Positions 1 through 12,299 of a stretch of 64,000 nucleotides of DNA are shown here, in pieces (position 1 is the first letter of the stretch; each line of letters begins with the position of its first letter). The stretch lies in NCBI GenBank assembly GCA_024803745.1, contig JANJXV010000048.1, positions 5,512,501-5,576,500 of the forward strand, read 5' to 3'. Source of the stretch: Megascapheus bottae (Eukaryota > Chordata > Mammalia > Rodentia > Geomyidae). The position numbers and the translations under genes are program-made. The notes under the pieces were generated by a model. The model made no database searches. It had not been told where the DNA came from and saw only the letters and a list, made by a program, of their open reading frames with translations.

Positions 1-2940
1 AGGGTAAGGGTTAGGGTTAGGGTTAGGGTTCAGGTTAGGGTTAGGATTAGGGTTACGGTTTGCGTAAGGGTTAGGTTTAGGGTTCGGGTTAGGGTAAGGG
101 TAAGAGTAAGGGTTAGGTTTAGGGTTAGGTTTAGGTTTGGGGTTAGGGTTAGGGTAAGGTAAAGGATAAGTGTTAGGGTTAATGTTAGGTTAAGGGTTAG
201 GGTTAGGGTTAAGATTAGGGTTACAGTTACGGTAAGGGTAAGTGTTAGGGTTAGGTTTAGGGTTAGGGTTAGGGTAAGGGTAAGGGTTAGGGTTAGGGTT
301 AGGGTTAGGTTTAGGGTTAAGGTTCAGGTTCGGGTTAGTGTAACTGTAAGGGTTAGGGTTAAGGTTAGGGTTAGGGTTAGGGTTTTGTTTAGGGTTAGTG
401 TTAGGGTTAGTGTAAGGGTAAGGGTTAGGGTTAAGGTTAGGTTTAGTTTTAGGTTTAGGGGTAGGGTTAGGGTAAGGGTAAGTGTTAGGGTTAGGATTAG
501 GGAAGGGGTTAGGATAAGGGTTAGGGTTAGGGTTAGGGTTAGTTTTAGGGTTAGGGTTAGGGTAAGGGTAAGGGTTAGGTTTAGGGTTAGTGTTAGGGTT
601 AGGGTAAGGGAAAGGGTTAGGGTTAGGGTTAGGGTAAGTGTTAGGGGTAGGGTTAGGGTTAGAGTTAGGGTTAGGGTTAGGGTTACGGTTAGGGTTAGGT
701 TTAGGGTTAGGTTTAGGGTAAGGTTAGAGTTAAGGTTTGGGTTAGGGTTAGTTTTAGGGTTAGGGTAAGGGTAATTGTTAGGGTTAAGGATTAGGGTAGG
801 GTTAGGGTAAGGGTTAGGGTTAGGGTTAGGGTTAAGTTTAGGTTTAGTTTTAGGGTTAGGGTAAGGGTAAGGGTTGGGGGTAGGGTTAGGGTTACGTTTA
901 GTGTTTGGGTTAAGGTTAGGGTTAGGGTAATGGTTAGTGTTAGGTTTAGGGTTAGGATTAGTGTTAGGGTTAGGGATTACGGTTATAGTTAGGGTTAGGT
1001 AAGGGTTAGGGTTAGGGGTTAGGGTTACTGTTAGGGTTGGGTTAAGGGTTAGGGTTAGGGTAAGGGTTAGTGTTAGGGTTAGTGTTAGGGGTAGGTTAAG
1101 GTTTAGGGTTAGGGTTAGGGTTGGGGTTAGGATAAGGGTTAGGTTTAGGGTTAGGCTTACGGGAAGAGTAAGTGTTAATGTTAGGTTTAGTGTTAGGGTT
1201 AAGTTTAGGCTTTGGATTAAGGTTAAGTTTAGGGTTAGGGTAAGGGTAAAGGTTAGGGTTAGGGTTAGGGTTAGGGGTTATGTTTAGGGTTAGGATTAGG
1301 GTTAGGGTTAGGGTAAGGGTAAGGGATAGGTTTAGTGATAGGATTAGGGTTAAGGTTGGGTTTAGAGTTAGGGTTACTGTAAGGGTAAGGGTTAGGTTTA
1401 GGGTTAAGATTACGGTTAAGTTTAGGGTTAGGTTTAGGGTTAGGGTAAGGGTTAGGTTTATGGTTAGGGTTAGGTATAGGGTTAGGGTTAGGGTTACGGT
1501 TAGGGTAAGGGTTAGGGTTAGGGTTAGAGTTAGAGTAAGGGTTGGGGTTAGAGTTAGGGTTAGTTTTAGGTTTATGGTAAGGGTAAGGGTTAGGGTTAGG
1601 TTTAGGGTTAGGTTAAGGCTTAGGCTTAGGGTTAGGGTTAGGGTAGGGGTTAGGGTAAGAGTAAGTGTTAGGGTTAGGGTTAGGGTTAGAGTAAGGGTAA
1701 GGGTTAGGGTTAAGGTTACGGTTAGGGTTAGTTTTAGGGTTAGGGTTAGGGTTATGGTAAGGGTAAGGATTAGGTTTAGGATTAGGGTAGGGTGAGGGTA
1801 AGTGTTAGGGTTAGGTTTAGGGTTAGAGTTATGTTTCAGGTTAGGGTTAGGCTAAGGGTAAGGTTTAGGGTTAGGGTTAGGGTTAGGTTTAGTTTTTCGG
1901 TTGAGGTTAGGGTTACGGTAAGGTTTAGGGTTAGGGTTAGGGTAAGGTTTAGGGTTACGGTTAGGGTTAGGGTTAGGGTTAGGATAAGGGTAGGCGTTAG
2001 AGTTAGGTTTAGGGTAAGGGTAAGGTTTAGGGTTAGCGTTAGGGTAAGGGTAAGAGTTAGGGTTAGGGTTAGGGTTAAGGTAAGGGTAAGGGTTAGGGTT
2101 AGGTTTAGGGTAAGGGTAAGGTTTAGGGTTAGGTTTAGGGTTAGGGGTAGGGTAAGGGTAAGGGTTAGGGTTAGGGTTAATTTAAGGTTTAGTTTTAGGG
2201 TTAGGGTAAGGGTAACGGTTGTGGTTAGGGATAGGGTTAGGTTTAGTGTTTGGGTTAAGGTTAGGGTTAGGGTAATGTTTAGGGTTAGGTTTAGGGTTAG
2301 AATTAGGGTTAGGGTTAGGGGTTATGGTTATGGTTAGGTTTAGGGTTAGGTAAGGATTAGGGTTAGGGGTTAGTGTTAGTGTTAGGGTTGGGTTAAGGGT
2401 TAGGGTTAGAGTAACGGTTAGGGTGAGGATAAGGGTTAGGGTTAGGGTTAGGGTTAGAGTTAGTGTTAGGGTTAGTGTTATGGTTAGGTTAAGGGTTAGG
2501 GTTAGGGTTAGGGTTGGGTTTAGGATAAGGGTTAGGGTTAGGGTTCGGCTTACGGTAAGAGTAAGTGATAGTGTTAGGGTTAGGGTTAGGGTTAGGTTAG
2601 GGTTTGGGTTAGGGGTTATGTTTAGTGTTAGGATTAGGGTTAGGGTTAGGGTAAGGGTAAGGGATAGGTTTAGTGATAGGATTACGGTTAAGGTTGGGTT
2701 TAGGGTTAGGGTTACTGTAAGGGTAAGGGTTAGGTTTAGGGTTAAGATTAGGATTAAGGTTAGGGTTAGGTTTAGGGTTAGGGTAAGGGTTAGGCTTAGG
2801 GTTAGGGTTAGGTATAGGGTTAGCGTTAGTGTTAAGGTAAGGGTTAGGGTTAGGGTTAGGGTTAGGGTTAGGATTCGGTTTAGGGTTAAGGTTCGGCTTA
2901 GGGTTAGTGTAACGGTAAGGGTTAGGGTTAGGGTTAGGGT
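1..2940 (+). repeat. Family 1 array left of the 13.8-kb duplication
   Basis: This stretch starts inside a higher-order unit. Its first 200 bases, with the C-containing marks GTTCAGG, ACGGTTTGCG and GGTTCGGG, align with about 9.93-10.1 kb and 23.7-23.9 kb, and more loosely with 14.54 kb. It carries landmarks at 1280 and 2618. It is related to, but clearly diverged from, the sequence that ends each 13.8-kb copy, so it is not a third recent copy. Confidence 0.75.
1280..2617 (+). repeat. Family 1 higher-order unit, type A (1338 bp)
   Basis: Begins with the type A landmark ATGTTTAGGGTTAGG, followed by GGGATAGGTTTAGTGATAGG and GGTTAAGGTTGGGTTTA. A GGGTGAGGG mark follows near 1790. The next landmark is 1338 bp on, which is 223 hexamers. 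The closest relatives are the units at 4196 and 6992. Confidence 0.75.
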
Positions 2941-3239
2941 TAGGGTTAGGGTTAGGTTTAGAGTTAGGGTAAGGGTTAGGTTTAGGGTTAGGGTTAGGTA
3001 TAGGGTTAGCGTTAGTGTTAAGGTAAGGGTTAGGGTTAGGGTTAAGGTTAGAGTTAGGGTAAGGGTTAGGGTTAGAGTTAGGGTTAGTTTTAGGGTTAGG
3101 GTAAGGGTAAGGGTTAGGGTTAGGATTAGGGTTAGGGTTAGGATTAGGGTTAGGGTTAGGATAAGGTTAAGGGTTAGGGTTATGGTAAGGGTAAGGGTTA
3201 GTGTTAGGGTTAGGGTTAGGGTTAGGGTTAGGGTTAGTG

Positions 3240-3270
<31 letters not shown>

Positions 3271-4195
3271 AAGTGTTAGGGTTAAGGTTAGGGTTAGTTT
3301 TAGGTTTAGGGGTAGGGTTAGGGTAAGGGTAAGTGTTAGGGTTAGGATTAGGGAAGGGTTTAGTTTTAGGGTTAGGGTAAGGGTAAGGGTTAGGTTTAGG
3401 GTTAGGGTTAGGGTAAGGGTAAGGGTTAGGTTTAGGGTTAGTGTTAGGGTTAGGGTAAGGGAAAGGGTTAGGGTTAGGGTTAGGGTAGGTGTTAGGGGTA
3501 GGGTTAGGGTTAGAGTTAGGGTTAGGGTTAGTTTTCGGGTTAGGGTAAGGGTATGGGTTAGGGTTAGAGTTAGGGTTAGGTTTAGGGTTACGGTTAGGGT
3601 TAGGTTTAGGGTTAGGTTTAGGGTAAGGTTAGAGTTAAGGTTAGGGTTGGGGTTAGTTTTAGGTTTAGGGTTACGGTTAGGGTAAGGGTAATTGTTAGGG
3701 TTAGGATTAGGGTAGGGTTAGGGTAAGGGTTAGGGTTAGGGTTAGGGTTAAGTTTAGGTTTAGTTTTAGGGTTAGGGTAAGGGTAAGGGTTGGGGTTAGG
3801 GTTAGGGTTACGTTTAGTGTTTGGGTTAAGGTTCGGGTTAGGGTAATGGTTAGTGTTAGGTTTAGGGTTAGGATTAGTGTTAGGGTTATGGATTACGGTT
3901 ATGGTTAGGGTTATGTAAGGGTTAGGGTTAGGGGTTAGGGTTGGTGTTAGGGTTGGGTTAAGGGTTAGGGTTAGGGTAAGGGTTAGTGTTAGGGTTAGTG
4001 TTAGGGGTAGGTTAAGGGTTAGGGTTAGGGTTAGGGTTGGGGTTAGGATAAGGGTTAGGGTTAGGGTTAGGCTTACGGTAAAAGTAAGTGTTAGTGTTAG
4101 GGTTAGTGTTAGGGTTAGGTTTAGGCTTTGGGTTAAGGTTAAGTTTCGGGTTAGGGTAAGGGTAAGGGTTAGGGTTAGGGTTAGGGTTAGGGGTT
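2618..4195 (+). repeat. Family 1 higher-order unit, type B (1578 bp)
   Basis: Begins with the type B landmark ATGTTTAGTGTTAGG, which has GTG where type A has GGG. It also carries the marks TAGGGGTAGGG with GATTAGGGAAGGG near 3310-3355 and GGTTAGAGTTAAGG near 3629, which recur in other units. The left edge of the 13.8-kb duplication lies about 330 bp into this unit, so the duplication does not start at a unit boundary. Confidence 0.75.
3521..3574 (+). repeat. 54-bp block present in copy 1, deleted in copy 2
   Basis: Copy 1 carries nine extra hexamers, including the mark GTTTTCGGG, between two direct copies of TTAGAGTTAGGGTTAGG (about 3510-3526 and 3564-3580). In copy 2, near 17351-17370, only one of these repeats remains. 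That is the expected product of slippage or recombination between the 17-bp repeats. The exact edges are ambiguous because of the repeat. Confidence 0.8.
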
Positions 4196-5677
4196 ATGTT
4201 TAGGGTTAGGATTAGGGTTAGGGTTAGGGTAAGGGTAAGGGATAGGTTTAGTGATAGGATTAGGGTTAAGGTTGGGTTTAGCGTTAGGGTTACTGTAAGG
4301 GTAAGGGTTAGGGTTAGGGTTAAGATTAGGGTTAAGTTTAGGGTTAGGTTTAGGGTTAGGGTAAGGGTTAGGTTTATGGTTAGGGTTAGGTATAGGGTTA
4401 GGGTTAGGGTTACGGTTAGGGTAAGGGTTAGGTTTAGGGTTAGAGTTAGGGTAAGGGTTGGGGTTAGAGTTAGGGTTAGTTTTAGGGTTATGGTAAGGGT
4501 AAGGGTTAGGGTTAGGTTTAGGGTTAGGTTAAGGCTTAGGGTTAGGGTTAGGGTTAGGGTAGGGGTTAGGGTAAGAGTAAGTGTTAGGGTTAGGGTTAGG
4601 GTTAGGATTAGGGTAAGGGTAAGGGTTAGGGTTAAGGTTAGGGTTAGGGTTAGGGTTAGGGTTAGGGTAAGGGTAAGGGTTAGGGTTAAGGTTACGGTTA
4701 GGGTTAGTTTTAGGGTTAGGGTTAGGGTTATGGTAAGGGTAAGGATTAGGTTTAGGATTAGGGTAGGGTGAGGGTAAGTATTAGGGTTAGGTTTAGGGTT
4801 ATGGTTATGTTTCAGGTTAGGGATAGGCTAAGGGTAAGGGTTAGGGTTAGGGTTAGGGTTAGGTTTAGTGTTTCGGTTAAGGTTAGGGTTACGGTAAGGT
4901 TTAGGGTTAGGGTTAGGGTAAGGTTTAGGGTTATGGTTAGGGTTAGGGTTAGGGTTAGGATAAGGGTATGCGTTAGGGTTAGGTTTAGGGTAAGGGTCAG
5001 TTTTAGGTTTAGCCTTAGGGTAAGGGTAAGAGTTAGGGTTAGGGTTAGGGTTAAGGTAAGGGTAAGGGTTAGGGTTAGGTTTAAGGTTAGGTTTACTGTA
5101 AGGGTTAGGGTTAGGTTTAGGGTAAGGGTAAGGTTTAGGGTTAGGTTTAGGGTTAGGGGTAGGGTAAGAGTAAGGGTTAGGGTTAGGGTTAATTTAAGGT
5201 TTAGTTTTAGGGTTAGGGTAAGGGTAAGGGTTGGGGTTAGGGATAGGGTTAGGTTTAGTGTTTGGGTTAAGGTTAGGGTTAGGGTAATGTTTAGGGTTAG
5301 GTTTAGGGTTAGGATTAGGGTTAGGGTTAGGGGTTATTGTTATGGTTAGGTTTAAAGTTAGGTAAGGGTTAGGGTTAGGGGTTAGTGTTAGTGTTAGTGT
5401 TCGGTTAAGGGTTAGGGTTAGAGTAAGGGTTAGGGTGAGGATAAGGGTTAGGGTTAGGGTTAGAGTTAGTGTTAGGGTTAGTGTTATGGTTAGGTTAAGG
5501 GTTAGGGTTAGGGTTAGGGTTGGGGTTAGGATAAGGGTTAGGGTTAGGGTTAGGCTTACGGTAAGAGTAAGTGTTAGTGTTAGGGTTAGGGTTAGGGTTA
5601 GGTTAGGGTTTGGGTTAAGGTTAAGTTTAGGGTTAGGGTCAGGTTAAGGGTTAGGGTTAGGGTTAGGGTTAGGGGTT
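4196..5677 (+). repeat. Family 1 higher-order unit, type A (1482 bp)
   Basis: Has the type A landmark with GGGTTTAGCGTTAGGG. TTTAGTGTTTCGGTTAAGG follows at 4864 and a GGGTGAGGATAAGGG mark near 5430. Compared with its counterpart at 17976, I saw only single-base changes, for example GTAAGGG here against GAAAGGG near 18081. Confidence 0.75.
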
Positions 5678-6991
5678 ATGTTTAGTGTTAGGATTAGGGT
5701 TAGGGTTAGGGTAAGGGTAAGGGATAGGTTTAGTGATAGGATTAGGGTTAAGGTTGGGTTTAGGGTTAGGGTTACTGTAAGGGTAAGGGTTAGGGTTAGG
5801 GTTAAGATTAGGGTTAAGGTTAGGGTTAGGTTTAGGGTTAGGGTAAGGGTTAGGTTTAGGGTTAGGGTTAGGTATAGGGTTAGCCTTAGTGTTAAGGTAA
5901 GGGTTAGGGTTAGGGTTAAGGTTAGAGTTAGGGTAAGGTTTAGGGTTAGAGTTAGGGTTAGTTTTAGGGTTAGGGTAAGGGTAAGGGTTAGGGTTAGGAT
6001 TAGGGTTAGGGTTAGGACTAGGGTTAGGGTAAGGGTAAGTGTTAGGGTTATGGTAAGGGTAAGGGTTAGTGTTAGGGTTAGGGTTAGGGTTAGGGTTAGT
6101 GTTAGGGTTAGGGTTAGGATTAGTGTAAGGGTAAGTGTTAGGGTTAGGATTAGGGAAGGGGTTAGGGTAAGGGTTAGGTTTAGGGTTAGGGTTAGTTTTA
6201 GTGTTAGGGTTAGGGTAAGGGTAAGGGTTAGGTTTAGGGTTAGTGTTAGGGTTAGGATAAGGGAAAGGGTTAGGGTTAGGGTTAGGGTAAGTGTTAGGGG
6301 TAGGGTTAGGGTTAGAGTTAGGGTTAGGGTTAGTTTTAGGGTTAGGGTAAGGGTTTGGGTTAGGGTTAGGGTTAGGTTTAGGGTTACGGTTAGGGTTAGG
6401 TTTAGGGTTAGGTTTAGGGTAAGGTTAGAGTTAAGGTTAGGGTTAGGGTTAGTTTTAGGGTTAGGGTTAGGGTTAGGGTAAGGGTAATTGTTAGGATTAG
6501 GATTAGGGTAGGGTTAGGGTAAGGGTTAGGGTTAGGGTTAGGGTTAAGTTTAGGTTTAGTTTTAGGGTTAGGGTAAGGGTAAGGGTTGCGGTTAGGGTTA
6601 GGGTTACGTTTAGTGTTTGGGTTAAGGTTAGGGTTAGGGTAATGGTTAGTGTTAGGTTTAGGGTTAGGATTAGTGTTAGGGTTAGGGATTACGGTTATGG
6701 TTAGTGTTAGGTAAGGGTTAGGGTTAGGGGTTAGGGTTAGTGTTAGGGTTGGGTTAAGGGTTTGGGTTAGGGTAAGGGTTAGTGTTAGGGTTAGTGTTAG
6801 GGGTAGGTTAAGGGTTAGGGTTAGGGTTAGGGTTGGGGTTAGGATAAGGGTTAGGGTTAGAGTTAGGCTTTCGGTAAGAGTAAGTGTTAGTGTTAGGGTT
6901 AGGGTTAGGGTTAGGTTTAGGCTTTGGGTTAAGGTTAAGGTTAGGGTTAGGGTAAGGGTAAGGGTTAGGGTTAGGGTTAGGGTTAGGGGTT
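5678..6991 (+). repeat. Family 1 higher-order unit, type B (1314 bp)
   Basis: Has the type B landmark ATGTTTAGTG. It lacks part of the middle section seen in the unit at 2618 and so is 264 bp (44 hexamers) shorter. The counterpart in copy 2 is 1308 bp, one hexamer less. Confidence 0.75.
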
Positions 6992-8479
6992 ATGTTTAGG
7001 GTTAGGATTAGGGTTAGGGTTAGGGTAAGGGTAAGGGATAGGTTTAGTGATAGGATTAGGGTGAAGGTTGGGTTTAGCGTTAGGGTTACTGTAAGGGTAA
7101 GGGTTAGGGTTAGGGTTAAGATTCGGGTTAAGTTTAGGGTTAGGTTTATGGTTAGGGTAAGGGTTAGGTTTATGGTTAGGGTTAGGTATAGGGTTAGGGT
7201 TAGGGTTACGGTTAGGGTAAGGGTTAGGGTTAGGGTTAGAGTTAGGGTAAGGTTTAGGGTTAGAGTTAGGGTTAGTTTTAGGGTTATGGTAAGGGTAAGG
7301 GTTAGGGTTAGGTTTAGGGTTAGGTTAAGGCTTAGGGTTAGGGTTAGGTTTAGGGTATGGGTTAGGGTAAGAGTAAGTGTTAGGGTTAGGGTTAGGGTTA
7401 GGGTAAGGGTAAGGGTTAGGGTTAAGGTTAGGGTTAGGGTTAGTGTTAGGGTTAGGGTAAGGGTAAGGTTTAGGGTTAAGGTTACGGTTAGGGTTAGTTT
7501 TAGGATTAGGGTTAGGGTTATGGTAAGGGTAAGGATTAGGTTTAGGATTAGGTTAGGGTGAGGGTAAGTGTTAGAGTTAAGTTTAGAGTTAGGGTTATGT
7601 TTCAGGTTAGGGTTAGGCTAAGGGTAAGGGTTAGGGTTAGGGTTAGGGTTAGGTTTAGTGTTTCGGTTAAGGTTAGGGTTACGGTAAGGTTTAGGGTTAG
7701 GGTTAGGGTTAGGTTTAATGTTACGGTTAGGGTTAGGATTAGGGTTAGGATAAGTGTATGCGTTATGGTTAGGGATAGGGTTAGGTTTAGGGTAATTGTA
7801 AGGTTTAGGGTTAGCGTTAGGGTAAGGGGTAAGAGTTAGTGTTAGGGTTAGGGTTAAGGTAAGGGTAAGGGTTAGGGTTAGGTTTAGGGTTAGGTTTACA
7901 GTAAGGGTAGGGTTAGGTTTAGGGTAAGGGTAAGGTTTAGGGTTAGGTTTAGGGTTAGGGGTAGGGTAAGGGTAAGGGTTAGGGTTAGGGTTAAGTTGAG
8001 GTTTAGTTTTAGGGTTAGGGTAAGGGTAAGGGTTGGGGTTTGGGTTAGGGTTAGGTTTAGTGTTTGGGTTAAGGTTAGGGTTAGGGTAATGTTTAGGGTT
8101 AGGTTTAGGGTTAGAATTAGGGTTAGGGTTAGGGGTTTTTGTTTTGGTTAGGTTTAGGGGTAGGTAAGGGTTAGGGTTAGGGTTTAGTGTTAGTGTTAGG
8201 GTTGGGTTAAGGGTTAGGGTTAGAGTAACGGTTAGGGTGAGGATAAGGGTTAGGGTTAGGGTTAGGGTTAGTGTTAGGGTTAGTGTTATGGTTAGGTTAA
8301 GGGTTAGGGTTAGGGTTAGGGTTGGGGTTAGGGTAAGGGTTAGGGTTAGGGTTAGGCTTACGTTAAAAGTAAGTGTTAGTGTTAGGTTTAGGGTTAGGGT
8401 TAGGTTAGGGTTTGGGTTAAGGTTAAGTTTAGGGTTATTGTAAGGTTAAGGGTTAGGGTTAGGGTTAGGGTTAGGGGTT
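6992..8479 (+). repeat. Family 1 higher-order unit, type A (1488 bp)
   Basis: Type A landmark with the private change GATTAGGGTGAAGG. TTTAGTGTTTCGGTTAAGG lies near 7654. The copy 2 counterpart has gained one hexamer (1494 bp). Confidence 0.75.
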
Positions 8480-9481
8480 ATGTTTAGTGTTAGGTTTAGG
8501 TTTAGGGTTAGGGTAAGGGTAAGGGATTGGTTTAGTGATAGGATTATGGTTAAGTTTGGGTTTATGGTTAGGGTTACTGTAAGGGTAAGGGTTAGGTTTA
8601 GGGTTAAGATTAGGTTTAAGGTTAGGGTTAGGTTTAGGGTTAGGGTAAGGGTTAGGTTTAGGGTTAGGGTTAGGTATAGGGTTAGCGTTAGTTTTAAGGT
8701 AAGGGTTAGGGTTAGGGTTAAGGTTAGAGTTACGGTAAGGGTTAGGGTTAGAGTTAGGGTTAATTTTAGGGTTAGGGTAAGGGTAATGGTTAGGGTTAGG
8801 TTTAGGGTTAGGTTAAGGCTTAGGGTTAGGGTTAGGGTTAGGGTTAGTTTTAGGGTTAGGGTTAGGGTTATGGTAAGGGTAAGGATTATGTTTAGGATTA
8901 GGTTAGGGTGAGGGTAAATGTTAGGGTTAGGTTTAGGTTTAGGGTTAGGTTTCAGGTTAGGGTTAGGGTAGGGGTAACTGTTGGGGTTAGGGTTAGGGTT
9001 ACGTTTAGTGTTTCAGTTAAGGTTAGGGTTTCGGTAAGGGTTAGGGTTAGGGTTAGTTTTAGGGTTAGGTTTAGGGTTACGGTTAGGGTTAGGGTTAGGG
9101 TTAGGATAAGGGTATTCCTTAGGGTTAGGGTTAGGGTTAGGTTTAGGGTAAGGGTAAGGTTTAGGGTTAGCGTTAGGGTAAGCGTAAGAGTTAGGGTTAG
9201 GGTTAGGGTTAAGGTAAGGGTAAGGGTTATGGTTAGGGTTAAGGTTAATTTACGGTTAGGGTTAGGGTTAGGGTTAGCGTAAGGGTAAGTGTTAGGGTTA
9301 GGTTTAGGGTTAGGGTTAGGGTAAAGGTAAGGGTTAGGTTTAGGGTTAGGTTTAGGTTTTAGGTTAGGGTTAGGGTTAGGGTTAGGTTTAGGGTTAGGGT
9401 TAGGGTAAGGGTAAGGATTAGGATTAGGATTAGGTAGGGTTAGGGTAAGGGTAAGGCTTAATGTTAGGTTTAGGGTTAGGG

Positions 9482-9512
<31 letters not shown>

Positions 9513-11112
9513 AAGGGTTAGGTTACGGTAAGGATTAGGGTTAGGTTTCGGGTAAGGGTTAGGTTTAGGGTTAGAATAAGGGTAAGGGTTAGGGTTAGGA
9601 TTAGGGTAGGGTTTAGGGTAAGAGTTAGGGTTAGGGTTAGGGTTAGGTTTAGGGTTAGGGTTAGGGTTAGGATTTACGTTTAGGGTTAGGTTTAGGTTTA
9701 GGGTTAGGGTTAGGGTTAGGGTAAGGGTTAGGGTTAGGGTTAGGGTAATGGTAAGGGTTAGGTTTAGGGTTAGGGTTAGTGTTAGGGTTAGGGTAAGGGT
9801 TAGAGTTAGGGTAAGGGTAAGGTTATTTTTAGGGTTAGGTTTAGTGTAAGGGTAAGGGATAGGGTTAGGGATAGGTTTAGGGTTAAGGTTAGTTTTAGGG
9901 TTAGGGTTGAGTAAGGGTAAGGGTTAGGGTTAGGGTTAGGGTTCAGGTTAGGTTTAGGGTTAGCGTTACGGTTTGCGTAAGGGTTTGGTTTAGGGTTCGG
10001 GTTAGGGTAAGGGTAAGAGTGAGGGTTAGGTTTAGGGTTAGGTTTAGGTTTGGGGTTAGGGTTAGGGTAAGGTAAAGGTAAGTGTTAGGGTTAAGGTTAG
10101 GTTAAGGGTTAGGGTTAGGGTTAAGATTAGGGTTATAGTTACGGTAAGTGTAAGGGTTAGGGTTAGGTTTAGGGTTAGGTTTAGGGTAAGGGTAAGGGTT
10201 ACGGTTAGGGTTAGGGTTAGGTTTAGGGTTAAGGTTCGGGTTCGGGTTAGTGTAACTGTAAGGGTTAGGGTTAAGGTTAGGGTTAGGGTTTTGTTTAGGG
10301 TTAGTGTTAGGGTTAGTGTAAGGGTAAGGGTTAGGGTTAAGGTTAGGGTTAGTTTTATGTTTAGGGGTAGGGTTAGGGTAAGGGTAAGTGTTAGGATTAG
10401 GATTAGGGAAGGGGTTAGGGTAAGGGTTAGGGTTAGGGTTAGGGTTAGTTTTAGGGTTAGGGTTAAGGTAAGGGTAAGGGTTAGGTTTAGGGTTAGTGTT
10501 AGGGTTAGGGTTAGGTTTAGGGTTAGGTTTAGGGTAAGCTTAGAGTTAAGGTTAGGGTTAGGGTTAGTTTTAGGGTTAGGGTTAGGGTTAGGGTAAGGGT
10601 AAGGGTTAGGGTTAGGATTAGGGTAGGGTTAGGGTAAGGGTTAGGGTTAGGGTTAGGGTTAAGTTTAGGTTTAGTTTTAGGGTTAGGGTAAGGGTAAGGG
10701 TTGGGGTTAGGGTTAGGGTTACATTTAGTGTTTGGGTTAAGGTTAGGGTTAGGGCAATGGTTAGGGTTAGGTTTAGGGTTAGGATTAGTGTTAGGGTTAG
10801 GGGTTACCGTTATGGTTAGGGTTAGGTAAGGGTTAGGGTTAGGGGTTAGGGTTAGTGTTAGGGTTGGGTTAAGGGTTAGGGTTAGGGTAAGTGTTAGTGT
10901 TAGGGTTAGTGTTAGCGGTAGGTTAAGGGTTAGGTTTATTGTTAGGGTTGGAGTTAGGATAAGGGTTAGGGTTAGGGTTAGGCTTACAGTAAAAGTAAGT
11001 GTTAGTGTTAGGGTTAGGGTTAAGGTTAGGTTTAGGGTTTGGGTTAAGGTTAAGTTTAGGGTTAGTGTAAGGGTAAGGGTCAGGGTTAGGGTTAGGGTTA
11101 GGGTTAGGGGTT
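8480..11112 (+). repeat. Family 1 composite unit, type B (2633 bp)
   Basis: Begins with a diverged type B landmark (ATGTTTAGTGTTAGGTTTAGG, then GGGATTGG in place of GGGATAGG). It is almost twice the usual length and has no second clear landmark, so a type A start has probably decayed near 9.8 kb. The segment at 9.93-10.1 kb aligns with the start of the window. Its length is 6n minus 1, so the reading register shifts here. Confidence 0.6.
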
Positions 11113-12299
11113 ATGTTTAGGGTTAGGATTAGGGTTAGTGTTAGGGTAAGGGTAAGGGATAGTTTTAGTGATAGGATTAGGGTTAAGGTTGGGTTTAGCG
11201 TTAGGGTTACTGTAAGGGTAAGGGTTAGGGTTAGGGTTAAGTTTAGGGTTAAGTTTAGGGTTAGGTTTAGGGTTAGGGTAAGGGTTAGGTTTAGGGTTAG
11301 GGTTAGGTATAGGGTTAGGGTTAGGGTTAGGGTTAGGGTTAGGGTAAGTGTTAGGGTTAGGGTTAGAGTTAGGGTAAGGTTTGGGTTAGAGTTAGGGTTA
11401 GTTTTAGGGTTATAGTAAGGGTAAGGGTTAGGGTTAGGTTTAGGGTTAGGTTAATGCTTAGGGTTAGGGTTAGGGTTAGACTAGGGGTTAGGGTAAGAGT
11501 AAGTGTTAGGGTTAGGGTTTGGGTTAGGGTTAGGGTAAGGGTAAGGGTTAGCGTTAAGTTTAGGGTTAGGGTAAGGGTTAGGTTAAGGGTAAGGGTTAGG
11601 GTTAAGGTTACGGTTAGGGTTAGTTTTAGGGTTAGGGTTAGGGTTATGGTAAGGGTTAGGATTAGGTTTAGGATTAGGTTAGGGTGAGGGTAAGTGTTAG
11701 GGTTAGGTTTAGGGTTAGTGTTATGTTTCAGTTTAGGGTTAGGGTAAGGGTAAGGGTTAGGGTTAGGGTTAGGGTAAGGGTAAGGGTAAGGGTTAGGGTT
11801 AGGATTAGGGTAGGGTTAGGGTAAGGGTTAGGGTTAGGGTTAGGGTTAAATTTAGGTTTAGTTTTAGGGTTAGGGTAAGGGTAAGGGTTGGGGTTAGGTT
11901 TAGGGTTAGGTTTAGTGTTTGGGTTAAGGTTAGGGTTAGGGTAATGGTTAGGGTTAGGTTTAGGGATAGGATTAGGGTTAGGGTTAGGGGGTACGGTTAT
12001 GGTTAGGGTTAGGATTAGGTAAGGTTTATGGTTAGGGGTTAGGGTTAGTGTTAGGGTTGGGTTAAGGATTAGGGTTAGGGGAAGGGTTAGTGTTAATGTT
12101 AGTGTTAGGGTTAGGTTAAGGGATAGGGTTAGGGTTTGGGTTGGGGTTAGGATAAGGGTTAGGGTTAGGGTTAGGCTTAGGGTAAGAGGAAGTGTTAGTG
12201 TTAGTGTTAGGGTTAGGGTTAGGTTTAGGGTTTGGGTTAAGGTTAAGTTTAGGGTTAGGGTAAGGGTAAGGGTTAGGTTTAGTGTTAGGGTTAGGGGTT
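11113..12299 (+). repeat. Family 1 higher-order unit, type A-like (1187 bp)
   Basis: Landmark ATGTTTAGGG followed by GGGATAGTTTTAGTGATAGG. At 11315-11344 it has five intact TTAGGG units where copy 2 has six (25095-25130). This is a clear single-hexamer length change between the two 13.8-kb copies. Confidence 0.7.

Noticed and set aside
1..2940. A third recent copy of the 13.8-kb segment ending at 2940
   Set aside because: The sequence left of 2940 differs at many marks from the sequence left of 16790, for example AACGGTAAGGG at about 2911 where the other has TAGGGTAAGGG, so it is only an older relative.
2423..3685. 420-codon open frame of alternating Arg and Val, and many similar + strand frames
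   Set aside because: AGG-GTT read in frame gives Arg-Val. The codons here are rarely one change from a stop, so long open frames are expected in any TTAGGG array that keeps its 6-bp phase. No start context, domain or codon signature supports a gene.
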